Source of the DNA: Candidatus Enterococcus moelleringii | GTDB lineage: Bacteria > Bacillota > Bacilli > Lactobacillales > Enterococcaceae | Length of the DNA: 64,000 nucleotides | NCBI RefSeq assembly: GCF_017377575.1 | Contig: NZ_JAFREM010000031.1 | Coordinates: forward strand, 62,001 to 126,000 | Direction: 5' to 3' | Shown: piece by piece, positions 27,544-35,591 of the stretch | Numbering within the stretch: the stretch's first letter is position 1 | How the letters are laid out: every line of letters starts with the position of its first letter | Made by a program: the position numbers and the translations under genes | Notes under the pieces: generated by a model | What the model was told of the DNA's origin: nothing | The model's input: the letters and a program-made list of their open reading frames with translations, nothing else | The model's database searches: none

Positions 27544-28242
27544 CTAGAGCAGCCTCTGACGTATCTCTTTCACATTTTCGGTCATGTTCACCTTGTTTAT
27601 TTGATAAGGAAATTCACCTGCCAGCTGATAAGTCCCTGGTACTGGAATAGTTAGCTTATCCATATGCGCGCTGCCTTTCGCTAGATAGCCAGCTCCCATT
27701 TTCAGCATATCTTTTAAGCTCAAGTTATTGCCAGAAAACTCTTTGACGGTGCCATAATTTTTCGTGATAGAAGATAATTTAGGACGAACTGTCTTTTGTT
27801 TCATTAAACGAATGACATCCTCTTGCCGTTCAAATACATCCAAACGACCGTCGTCATCAACTTGATAAGAAATATACGCATCTAATTCTTCAAGCGATAG
27901 ACGCTGCTGTCCAGGGTTAAAGTGCTGATTGTTTTTTGCGGCGGTGAATTCTTTATAAACCGTAACAGGAATTTTCCCATCCGCTTCTAGACCGGCTTCT
28001 GCTACTGCACGCAGACTATCTGTTTTCTTCAAAATTAAATATTTTTGGACATCTAGTGAGAAAGCTTCGGAAAACAATTGAAGAAACTGTTCAATGGGTA
28101 CTGTCATGTATAAATTTCCCAGTACAGACTTTCCTACAGGTAATTCAGGAGAAAAACGGGCCAAACGATTATTACCCTTTTTTAAATTGTAGAGAAAGAA
28201 GCTGGATTTTTCGTTATCGTCAAAGATAAATAAAACGTTCAT
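27544..28242 (-). CDS. LCP (LytR-CpsA-Psr)-like protein without membrane anchor
   Basis: A 232-residue protein whose second half follows the LCP fold: LSLEELDAYISYQVDDD, then VFERQEDVIRLM, and NNLSLKDMLKMGAGYLA, matching the usual LNGxxALAYxRxR, DFGRQxRQ and TNLTxxxx blocks. The first half (NVLFIFDDNEKSSFFLYNL) matches the LCP core start. Two features are odd. It has no N-terminal membrane span or signal, although LCP enzymes act outside the cell. The catalytic Arg residues of YxRxR and GRQxR are missing or replaced (SYQ, FERQ). It may be a cytoplasmic, non-catalytic relative. AAAGGAAG precedes the ATG. Family call is from pattern reading only. Confidence 0.65.
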   Translation of the reverse strand: MNVLFIFDDNEKSSFFLYNLKKGNNRLARFSPELPVGKSVLGNLYMTVPIEQFLQLFSEAFSLDVQKYLILKKTDSLRAVAEAGLEADGKIPVTVYKEFTAAKNNQHFNPGQQRLSLEELDAYISYQVDDDGRLDVFERQEDVIRLMKQKTVRPKLSSITKNYGTVKEFSGNNLSLKDMLKMGAGYLAKGSAHMDKLTIPVPGTYQLAGEFPYQINKVNMTENVKEIRQRLL

Positions 28243-28321
28243 TGCTGCACTTCCTTTCGAAGATTCTTACAGTATAAAGAATTGTTACTGGAAAAGCTAT
28301 CCGTCAAAAGACCGAAAAAAA

Positions 28322-28348
28322 GACCTTGATCTATATTAGATCAAAGTC
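28322..28348 (-). terminator. Terminator after pcp
   Basis: GACCTTGATCT pairs with AGATCAAAGTC (one mismatch) over 5 nt; on the minus strand it is followed by seven T. It closes the proB-to-pcp operon. Confidence 0.9.
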
Positions 28349-28356
28349 TAAGTTTC

Positions 28357-29004
28357 TTACATGATGGTTCCCATTGCAATATTTTCATCTTGGGTATTGC
28401 TGATAGCTGCCTCAATTGCTGCAGCCAGGGCTTGGCTGATAAGGTCAGCTGACATGCTTGGTGTGCCTTCAGGCAGTTCAGTCACTTGTTCTGGCAGATA
28501 CGGAACGTGAATGAAGCCTCCTCGCATAGCCGGGTATTCTTTTTCTGCTAAGTACAGCAAACGATACATGATATCATTGCAGACAAAAGTACCTGCTGTG
28601 TAAGAAACACTCGATGGGATATTTTGCGCTTTTACGCTATTCACCATTGCCTTTACAGGGATGGTTGCAAAATAGGCATTTTTCCCGTCTTCGTGGATGG
28701 GCTGGTTTAAAGGTTGCTGTCCGTCATTGTCAGGAATACGAGCTTCCATCAAGTTGATGGCTACTTTTTCGATCGTAACTCCTGAGCGTCCGCCAGCTTG
28801 TCCAACACATAAAACGATATCGGGCTGGTGTTCCTTGATTGCAGCTTCTAACACTTCTCCGTCTTTTTTAAAGACAGTCGGAATTTCAATTTTGATGATC
28901 TCAGCATCTTGAATTGTTTCTGGTAATAGTTTCACTGCTTCAAATGCCGGGTTGATAGTTGCTCCGCCAAAGGGATCAAATCCGGTGATTAATACTTTCG
29001 TCAT
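28357..29004 (-). CDS. pcp: Pyroglutamyl-peptidase I
   Basis: Cysteine peptidase that removes N-terminal pyroglutamate (5-oxoproline) from peptides in the cytoplasm. The 215-residue protein starts VLITGFDPFGGATINPAFEAVK and has the catalytic Glu region CVGQAGGRSGVTIEKVAIN near 67-85, the catalytic Cys in YTAGTFVCNDIMY near 144, and the His in GFIHVPYLPEQ near 168. It ends the operon that also encodes the putative 5-oxoproline transporter (DUF969/DUF979), consistent with pyroglutamate handling. Confidence 0.97.
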   Translation of the reverse strand: MTKVLITGFDPFGGATINPAFEAVKLLPETIQDAEIIKIEIPTVFKKDGEVLEAAIKEHQPDIVLCVGQAGGRSGVTIEKVAINLMEARIPDNDGQQPLNQPIHEDGKNAYFATIPVKAMVNSVKAQNIPSSVSYTAGTFVCNDIMYRLLYLAEKEYPAMRGGFIHVPYLPEQVTELPEGTPSMSADLISQALAAAIEAAISNTQDENIAMGTIM

Positions 29005-29015
29005 ATAAATTCCTC

Positions 29016-29960
29016 CTATTTAAATAGAATCATATAGCTAATTTGAAAAACCAGGAAAACGACTGCTAACAACGCCTGATTTTTAATTACGCCAAAGCGG
29101 TCTTTCATTTCCAGCATTGCCACGGGAACGATATTGAAGTTCGCGGCCATCGGTGTACATAAAGTACCACAATATCCGCAGGTTAATGCAACCATACCGA
29201 TTAATACTGGATCAGCACCATAAGCTAGAACGAATGGTCCACCTATACCTACCGTCATTACTGTAATAGCGGCAAAGGCATTTCCCATAATCATAGTGAA
29301 CAGCATCATACCGATGGCAAACACGATAATCCCAACATTGACGTTGCCTTTGGGAATAACTGTTGCTACCATGCTGGAAATCACTTCACCAACACCAGCT
29401 GCTGTAAAGATTGCGCCTAAACTAGCTAGCAGCATCGGCAACATACTCAATGGTCCAACAGTCGACAGCATCCGTTCAGCATCATCTAAGAAAACGTGAG
29501 GTTTGTTTTCGTTGGAAAACAGCATTAAAATGATAATTGAAACACCCACGCCGACGCCAACACCTACTAAAGCACCCAGTGTTGTAAACAAAGCAAACAA
29601 AATTGCGCAAATCCCCATAGAAAGGGCAGGAATAAAAATCTTCATCCCAACTTTATCAGCCATTTTACGGGTAAATTCAACACTAGGAGTAGTATCTTTT
29701 CCTTTGCTGACTTTTTTCAAGATAGCTGGCAAGGTCATGATGATAACCAGTACACCATTAATCATTGGCGGAATCCAACGGCCAAACGTCAACACCAAAC
29801 CTAATGAACACCAGAAAACGGCTGTTCCAATTGGGGTTGGATTTTCTTTATCTCTCGCATTTTTAATGCCCGTATATATGGAAATCAGTCCCATAATCAT
29901 GTAGATGACTTCTAATAATTTTTCGCCTAACAGTACTTCTGGACTAGTAAAAAATGACAT
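29016..29960 (-). CDS. DUF979 family subunit of a putative 5-oxoproline transporter
   Basis: A 314-residue membrane protein with about nine to ten spans. Features include the short cytoplasmic loop SKGKDTTPSVEFTRKMADKVG, TFGRWIPPMINGVLVIIM, and GNAFAAITVMTVGIGGPFV. DUF979 proteins occur with DUF969 proteins next to pcp and are annotated as the two halves of a 5-oxoproline transporter; direct proof in this organism is lacking. It is 11 nt downstream-coupled to pcp and 12 nt after the DUF969 gene. Confidence 0.85.
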   Translation of the reverse strand: MSFFTSPEVLLGEKLLEVIYMIMGLISIYTGIKNARDKENPTPIGTAVFWCSLGLVLTFGRWIPPMINGVLVIIMTLPAILKKVSKGKDTTPSVEFTRKMADKVGMKIFIPALSMGICAILFALFTTLGALVGVGVGVGVSIIILMLFSNENKPHVFLDDAERMLSTVGPLSMLPMLLASLGAIFTAAGVGEVISSMVATVIPKGNVNVGIIVFAIGMMLFTMIMGNAFAAITVMTVGIGGPFVLAYGADPVLIGMVALTCGYCGTLCTPMAANFNIVPVAMLEMKDRFGVIKNQALLAVVFLVFQISYMILFK

Positions 29961-29972
29961 CCTGTTTCCTCC

Positions 29973-30653
29973 CTATTTTCCGTTACCATAATATTTTTTG
30001 AATAAACGTTTGTCTTTTAAGAAGTAGTATACAATTGCTAACACTACAGCAAAAATCGCTACCGGAATTTCAACCTTTGATAAATCAATCAGGTTGGTTT
30101 TGTACCCTAAGTCATCCAAAGTTGCTTGAACCAGAAGCGCTCCAGGTCCGCCGATAAACAACACTTGGCAGAAAAACCAAGCAATATTTTCCATACCAGA
30201 AGACATTCCTTTTAGTTCTTCGGCATAATCCTCGTCCACTTCTTTGCCTTTTGATTCGACTGTACCTAAAGCCATTGGCATGATAATTGGACGAACGAAG
30301 CCGGCAACGCCGCCAAAGCTGATGTTGAAGGCAGCGAAAATTCCTCGCATAATTCCATACGCCCCAATTACCGCCCCAGCAGAGGCGTTTTTGAACTTGC
30401 CGATTAAGGCCGCTGCCGATTCTTTCAAACCATTACGCTCAAGTGTTCCAGTAATCAGCATGATGATAATAAAAATAGCCATTGCACGGTTAGCAACAAA
30501 GCTTGTTCCTAATGTTGTCAGCAGTCCTTCAATTCCCAGACCGCCAACTAACGCTGTCACAATTGCTGCCGTTAAAATAATCAAGATTGAATCCTTTTTT
30601 AGTGCAAAACCGATAATAACAATCAGTATTCCTAAAAGCTTTAAATATTCCAT
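29973..30653 (-). CDS. DUF969 family subunit of a putative 5-oxoproline transporter
   Basis: A 226-residue membrane protein with about six spans: IVIIGFALKKDSILIILTAA at the start, GTLERNGLKESAAALIGKFK in a loop, AAFNISFGGVAGFVRPIIMP as a conserved small-residue block, and a hydrophilic loop with VESKGKEVDEDYAEELKGM. It is the partner of DUF979. Place between the M14 peptidase and DUF979 suggests uptake or export of pyroglutamate or peptides derived by the peptidases. Confidence 0.85.
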   Translation of the reverse strand: MEYLKLLGILIVIIGFALKKDSILIILTAAIVTALVGGLGIEGLLTTLGTSFVANRAMAIFIIIMLITGTLERNGLKESAAALIGKFKNASAGAVIGAYGIMRGIFAAFNISFGGVAGFVRPIIMPMALGTVESKGKEVDEDYAEELKGMSSGMENIAWFFCQVLFIGGPGALLVQATLDDLGYKTNLIDLSKVEIPVAIFAVVLAIVYYFLKDKRLFKKYYGNGK

Positions 30654-30700
30654 GTGTTTTCCTCCATGATTTTCCTAATCTAATAAATTTATCTGCCTGC

Positions 30701-33700
30701 TTAGGCAATTATCGGCCGTAGCCGTGTGTGACAAAGTTCGAATGAATCATTGGTGAGTGCTGCTTGATGACGATAGGCCTTCCTCGCAGCTAAAAGCATA
30801 TCAATTGTTGCCAAATCATGTACTAGATGGGTATTCGCACACAGCTTCAAATAATCTCCTTGAGCTGTTTCATCTGCCACCTCACTGGTATAAGCTGCTG
30901 ACGTGATCCACGGAAAGCGAATCGACGGATATCGATGGGTCGGATCGGCTGCAAACTCAATCCAGTAATTAATCATTTCTTTGTAATACTCCGCTGGGAA
31001 CATCTCAGGCAGCCATCGATGAGCATACGTTTCAAATTGTCTGGCCCATTCTAAGTTCCAACGACGCATTTCCGGCTGTTTCGCAATTGCTTCTGCAATC
31101 ACATCCTCCAACTTTTTATTTAACGGACGATTCCAACGGTATTCCTCATCAGAAACCATCCAAAAATAGCCATATAATAAGGATCTTGGCAGCCAAAATC
31201 CTTTATACGAAGGTGAAGTGTAACCTGAAAATGGTTGTTCCCATTCATGGGTTGGTACCCCGTGATTGTCAATCATGATATCCGGCAGAAAGCGTTCATA
31301 CAGTCTAGTCATCCCTAAAGCCTCAGGATGCTTTGTATCCAAATTGAAGTAGTCATAATAGAATTCTTTTCCCACTGCATTAAAGCGAGCAACGTGCAGC
31401 TTCCAATGTGGATTGTCTTGCTGCAATTCGTAATGAATCACTGCACCGTCAACATTTTCTAAAGGAACAACAACTAGATTTAATTGCTCCGCTGTCTCGT
31501 GATAATTTTTGTTCGTTAAAAGCTCTTTAATCAATAGGAAAGCACCGTTAGTGCCAGCTACTTCATTGGCATGGTGACGAGCATTAATAATCAACGACGG
31601 GTAATTAGTTAAGCGTTTGGTTCTAGAATGATAGCCTTTGGTTTTAGGCGCTAGTTCGATTGCATAAATTTCTCGACCTAAGTAAGAAGTCGCAATCCGA
31701 TAAACGGATAGCTCTGGTACTTCTTTCAGCTGTTGGATGATCTCCAGATATTGCTCATAACCAATCACTTGATCTTCGTAAAAATCGACGGTTTCAATCT
31801 TTCTTGTTTGTTCAATTTGAACTTTTTCCGGTATCTCTGCATCAAAAGTATTCTCTCTGCCAATAAAAGTAATTTCTTTGAAGAAAGAAAAATCAAATCC
31901 TTGGGCTACCAGCCGCTGATTAAGTAATTCCGAGTATGCGAGCAGGACCGTATCATCGACCCCTTCGACCGCAATTTTTGCGGTGAGCCGTTGATCGCTG
32001 TAGCCAATTTCCTGTAAAAAGACAGAAATTTCTTCTCGTTTTTTCGGATGCTTGACAATAGAACCTTCGTTTAAAATCCTCGGCTCATTTGCTAATTGTT
32101 CCAACAAAGTGACTTTCAAAGTAGGCTTCCCGGTTCCTTGTTTGATTACCGGTAAGATAAGGCCTGGTTCTTCAAACATTTCTCCGCACACTTGATAGCC
32201 AAAATTTTTGAAATAGTCAGCCCCAGCGAAGTACAGATCTTCGTGCAAGGCATTCAAGCTGGAGATCATATCGTTGCGGCTAGGCAGCAAATGATCCGGT
32301 TCGCTTGCAATCACTTCAATTTTTAACTGAGCAAAGAAGGGCTGTTGTTCTTTAGATAACTCGCCCTCAGCTTTTTCTAAAACAAAAGCTTTACAGTCAA
32401 CCAACACTTCACTCTGATAAAGATCCCAAATTTTTTCGACATCGGTGACGATTCGCTTTTCCAAAACGATCTCGCCATTTACCTTGGCTTGAAGTCTACC
32501 GGTTGGTGGATGAACTTTCCCTAAACCCGGATAAGCATCCAAATAGGGCCGCTCGGCGTAACTAGCTGCATAATGATCTTCAAAAATGACTTCTCCCTGC
32601 TGGTCCTTCGCGGAAATCAAGTAAGTAAGCGGTTCGTCCCCCTCATAAGTAGTAAACGCTACTTGCTCTTCACTAAGACCTAATTCACTGACTAATCTGT
32701 CTTGAATCGGATACAGCTCTTGGAGATAACGAATTGGCAGATCATTCCATTTTTCAGGGTCTTGACTATCTAAATTGTTATAACTGGGAACCGCACCTGA
32801 TTCTGTGGTCCACTCAGTAAAACCTTCAGGCATAAACGGTTTAAAAGCGATGACTAATTTCTCAACAGCCTGATCCTTCAGTGCCGGAATAACATATTCG
32901 TCCATCCAAGAGTAACCTTGCTTATGAGCACAAACCAATTGGATATTGGTTAACTGAGCTCCCTTTCCAGCCACTTCTGCTGTGATTTCTTCCTTTAAAG
33001 ATTTTCGGACTGCTTTTTCTTCACTTAGTACGCCGCTTATTTCCACTTGGTCAGCTGGTTTCAAAGTCGGATAAACTTCTTTAGCAAGATATTGGCAAAA
33101 ATCGTCTACCTCCCAAGAAAGTTCATACTTCTTTTCGTATACCGGCTGCACATCCTTATAATTTTTAAAGGTTGTCTCTGGAAAATAGGCTTGAACTTCT
33201 TTCAAACATGAATGTATTTCTGGCGAAAAATAAGCAGTTGCTTTTTGTGACGACAGTGAGTGCAGATAGCTGAGCTGACCATCAAGATTCTTCATTAAGA
33301 AACCATCGGCAATATACTGAAGGTAACTGCTCCAAGTCTCAAAGGCTGAAAGCTTTGGAAAATGCTCACAAACCAGCGCTGAAAATTCTTCTAAGTCTGT
33401 CCCTTGTCCCTGAACAACTAATATCGTTCCATCTCTACCTGGTTCTTCTTTTATCAGACACTCCGCTGATTCACGGAATACCAGTGCGTTCCCGCTGGTA
33501 TACTCTTTAGCTAACAGCCAATCATCAATCTGAGTTGTTTCCATGCCAAAACGAAAAGCAAAATTACAGGCAGCAATTAAGATCGATGGACTAGCGGCCA
33601 CTGGAAGAACCAGCTTAAAATCTAGCTTATCTGGCAATTGATCGAGATTTTCATCTTTCAAATAGGTTCCCGTTTGAAAGAGTGTTTCTAAGCCCTTTTT

Positions 33701-33946
33701 GCTGCGCCAATCAAAGCTTGGAATCGGCTGAGCGTGATCTGAAGCCGCCTGATAGTCTTCAGGCAACAACTGTGAATACTCTGAAAAATGAGCGAACAAC
33801 TTTTTCTCGTCTGCGGAAACTTCTTCATCGCCAGTCAGAGAAGCTATCGGAAATGTTGCTGATTCACTGGAAAAACCTTTCACTAATGCTGCTTGAATCA
33901 ACATTTTTTGCTCTTGCCAGCTAGTGTTTGTTGGTACTTTTAACAT
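30701..33946 (-). CDS. Very large M14 family zinc carboxypeptidase
   Basis: A 1081-residue protein. The M14 catalytic part is near the C-terminus: the Zn site ARHHANEVAGTNGAF (first His and Glu, near residue 790) and the DNHGVPTHEWEQPFSGY block (near 880). The first 700 residues are not recognised; they hold acidic repeats and several Glu/Leu-rich segments but no signal peptide or membrane span, so the protein is likely cytoplasmic. The start at 33946 has GGAGGAAGCCC; the in-frame ATG at 33970 would overlap this site. It lies behind proB and before the transporter pair. It may trim peptides that yield pyroglutamate or glutamate; this is inference. Confidence 0.8.
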   Translation of the reverse strand: MLKVPTNTSWQEQKMLIQAALVKGFSSESATFPIASLTGDEEVSADEKKLFAHFSEYSQLLPEDYQAASDHAQPIPSFDWRSKKGLETLFQTGTYLKDENLDQLPDKLDFKLVLPVAASPSILIAACNFAFRFGMETTQIDDWLLAKEYTSGNALVFRESAECLIKEEPGRDGTILVVQGQGTDLEEFSALVCEHFPKLSAFETWSSYLQYIADGFLMKNLDGQLSYLHSLSSQKATAYFSPEIHSCLKEVQAYFPETTFKNYKDVQPVYEKKYELSWEVDDFCQYLAKEVYPTLKPADQVEISGVLSEEKAVRKSLKEEITAEVAGKGAQLTNIQLVCAHKQGYSWMDEYVIPALKDQAVEKLVIAFKPFMPEGFTEWTTESGAVPSYNNLDSQDPEKWNDLPIRYLQELYPIQDRLVSELGLSEEQVAFTTYEGDEPLTYLISAKDQQGEVIFEDHYAASYAERPYLDAYPGLGKVHPPTGRLQAKVNGEIVLEKRIVTDVEKIWDLYQSEVLVDCKAFVLEKAEGELSKEQQPFFAQLKIEVIASEPDHLLPSRNDMISSLNALHEDLYFAGADYFKNFGYQVCGEMFEEPGLILPVIKQGTGKPTLKVTLLEQLANEPRILNEGSIVKHPKKREEISVFLQEIGYSDQRLTAKIAVEGVDDTVLLAYSELLNQRLVAQGFDFSFFKEITFIGRENTFDAEIPEKVQIEQTRKIETVDFYEDQVIGYEQYLEIIQQLKEVPELSVYRIATSYLGREIYAIELAPKTKGYHSRTKRLTNYPSLIINARHHANEVAGTNGAFLLIKELLTNKNYHETAEQLNLVVVPLENVDGAVIHYELQQDNPHWKLHVARFNAVGKEFYYDYFNLDTKHPEALGMTRLYERFLPDIMIDNHGVPTHEWEQPFSGYTSPSYKGFWLPRSLLYGYFWMVSDEEYRWNRPLNKKLEDVIAEAIAKQPEMRRWNLEWARQFETYAHRWLPEMFPAEYYKEMINYWIEFAADPTHRYPSIRFPWITSAAYTSEVADETAQGDYLKLCANTHLVHDLATIDMLLAARKAYRHQAALTNDSFELCHTRLRPIIA

Positions 33947-33973
33947 GGGCTTCCTCCATTCCATACTCAATGA

Positions 33974-34771
33974 CTACTTTTGAAATAAGGTTCCTACTTC
34001 TTCACCTTTTAGAATGTTGAAAATAACTGTCGGCTCCTTGCCATTAGCTAAAACCATCGACAAGCCAGCCGACAACGCTGCATCAGCTGTTTTCAATTTA
34101 CTGTGGATACCTCCGCGACTATAAGGGCCGCTTTGTGTGCTGGATGAAGCAAGCAACTGACTGTCCACTTCTCTAAGATGTTGCAGCAGCTCTGCGTCTT
34201 CGTTATGTACTGGGTTGTCAGAGTATAAGCCTTCTACGTCGGAAAGCATGATGAATAAATCTGCCTTCATCAGTAGTGACACATTTAAAGCAACCTCATC
34301 ATTATCCTCAAATTGACGTTGCTGATGCACTTCATCAATTGATACTGCATCGTTTTCGTTAATGATGGGCACCACTCCGGAAGCCAATAATTGCTTGATC
34401 GTTTCAGCAAACGTTTGACGACTTTCAGAAAAATCTAAAATATCTCGTGTAAGCAGCAGTTGACCGACCTGTTTACCATAATCGTCAAAAGCTTCTTGGT
34501 AGGCTTGGATCAGCAATGTTTGTCCGACAGCTGCACTAGCCTTTTGTTGAGAAACGGTAAGTGGTGCTTCGGCGAATCCTAATTGTGTTCGGCCAATCGC
34601 CACTGCTCCCGACGAAACAAGAATGACCTGCTTTTTTTGTCTCATTAGTTCTGCGATTACAAAAACCAATTGCTGCATAACCGAATAATTGATGGTTCCA
34701 TCAGCAGAGATTAGTGCACTTGTGCCGATCTTTACCACAATTACAGTTGCTTTCTGGATATCTTTTCTCAT
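33974..34771 (-). CDS. proB: Glutamate 5-kinase family protein (ProB-like), no adjacent proA
   Basis: A 265-residue amino acid kinase without the C-terminal PUA domain, as in many cocci. Seen motifs: VVKIGTSALIS near residue 12, VSSGAVAIGRTQLGF near 55, QKASAAVGQ near 83, VPIINENDAVS near 137, FEDNDEVALN near 152 (usual FGDND), and GGIHSKLKTADAALSAG near 220 (usual GTGGMxTKxxAA). So the last loop is changed. The ATG at 34771 has AAGGTG five nt upstream; a GTG at 34777 is less likely. ProB makes gamma-glutamyl phosphate for proline. With no proA here, and with 5-oxoproline genes behind it, the product may instead cyclise to 5-oxoproline; this is inference. Confidence 0.85.
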   Translation of the reverse strand: MRKDIQKATVIVVKIGTSALISADGTINYSVMQQLVFVIAELMRQKKQVILVSSGAVAIGRTQLGFAEAPLTVSQQKASAAVGQTLLIQAYQEAFDDYGKQVGQLLLTRDILDFSESRQTFAETIKQLLASGVVPIINENDAVSIDEVHQQRQFEDNDEVALNVSLLMKADLFIMLSDVEGLYSDNPVHNEDAELLQHLREVDSQLLASSSTQSGPYSRGGIHSKLKTADAALSAGLSMVLANGKEPTVIFNILKGEEVGTLFQK

Positions 34772-34988
34772 ATACACACCTTATTTTTAAAAGGAAAAAT
34801 CCTCTTTTATTCTTGCTTTAGTCGACAGTTCCAAAGAAATGATTCAAAAATCCCAAGCAAAGTTCACTTAAAAATTGAATTTTCTGAAACTTCAGAACGG
34901 CGTTTCAACATTTTACTAGAAATGGCCATTCAAATCAATACCTATTTTCGTCAACATGTTAAAATGGAAACTAAATAGGAGGTTACTT

Positions 34989-35552
34989 ATGGACAACCAA
35001 GCAGAAATAATCAATCAAATTCTTCATTTCATCTCAGAAAGTGAACAGTTAAAAGAGACCGAACGTTTCGCGTTTAAAACCGACGGAGAGGCTGAATCGA
35101 CAGCTGAACATACTTGGCGGCTTAGCCTGTTCGTCGCTTTGTTTTGCTCTTTTTATCCTCACTTGAATAAGGCTGAAGCTTTAGAGATTGCTTTGATTCA
35201 CGATTTAGCCGAATTAAAAACCGGTGATATTCCCGCAATCGATCAAGTAGATGCCCAAAAGAAAGCTGAACAGGAAACCTTAGCTTTTAACAGTCTGACA
35301 GCTGTTTTACCTGCAGAAATGGCCACTCACTACGATCGTCTTTTTTTGGACTATCAATTAGGAAGAACCGAAGAAGCTCGCTTAGTAAAAGCGTTAGATA
35401 AGGCTGAAACCATTTTGCAGCATGTTCAAGGCAAAAATCCCCCGGACTTCAATTACCAGTTCAATCTGGATTATGGAAAAGAATATTTTTCCGATCCTTT
35501 CTTAAAAGATTTACGAAGGATACTGGATCAGGCTACTTCGGATAAAATTTAA
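34989..35552 (+). CDS. HD-domain phosphohydrolase, YfbR-like
   Basis: A 187-residue protein with the HD metal motif: His in AESTAEHTWRLSLF near residue 37, the His-Asp pair in ALIHDLAELKTGDIPAID near 68, and Asp in KALDKAETILQH near 138. This is the HD_3 group that includes 5'-deoxynucleotidase YfbR and similar nucleotide phosphatases. AGGAGG lies before ATG 34989; an upstream in-frame start would hide it. It is divergent from proB and ends at a strong bidirectional terminator. Substrate unknown. Confidence 0.85.
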   Translation: MDNQAEIINQILHFISESEQLKETERFAFKTDGEAESTAEHTWRLSLFVALFCSFYPHLNKAEALEIALIHDLAELKTGDIPAIDQVDAQKKAEQETLAFNSLTAVLPAEMATHYDRLFLDYQLGRTEEARLVKALDKAETILQHVQGKNPPDFNYQFNLDYGKEYFSDPFLKDLRRILDQATSDKI

Positions 35553-35555
35553 AAG

Positions 35556-35586
35556 AAGGGACGTAAAAACGAATTTTACGTCCCTT
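35556..35586. terminator. Bidirectional terminator between the HD protein and the PTS gene
   Basis: AAGGGACGTAAAA pairs with TTTTACGTCCCTT over a 5-nt loop; both flanks can serve convergent genes. Confidence 0.9.
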
Positions 35587-35591
35587 GTTCT

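Noticed and set aside
29503-29904. A 133-residue plus-strand frame opposite the DUF979 gene with repeated Thr-Pro.
   Set aside because: The TPTPTP run is the complement of Gly-Val codons in membrane spans of the real gene.
34778-34988. ARG-box or T-box control in the divergent proB region.
   Set aside because: No clear consensus was found; only TTGGAA-17-AATAAA as a weak proB promoter.
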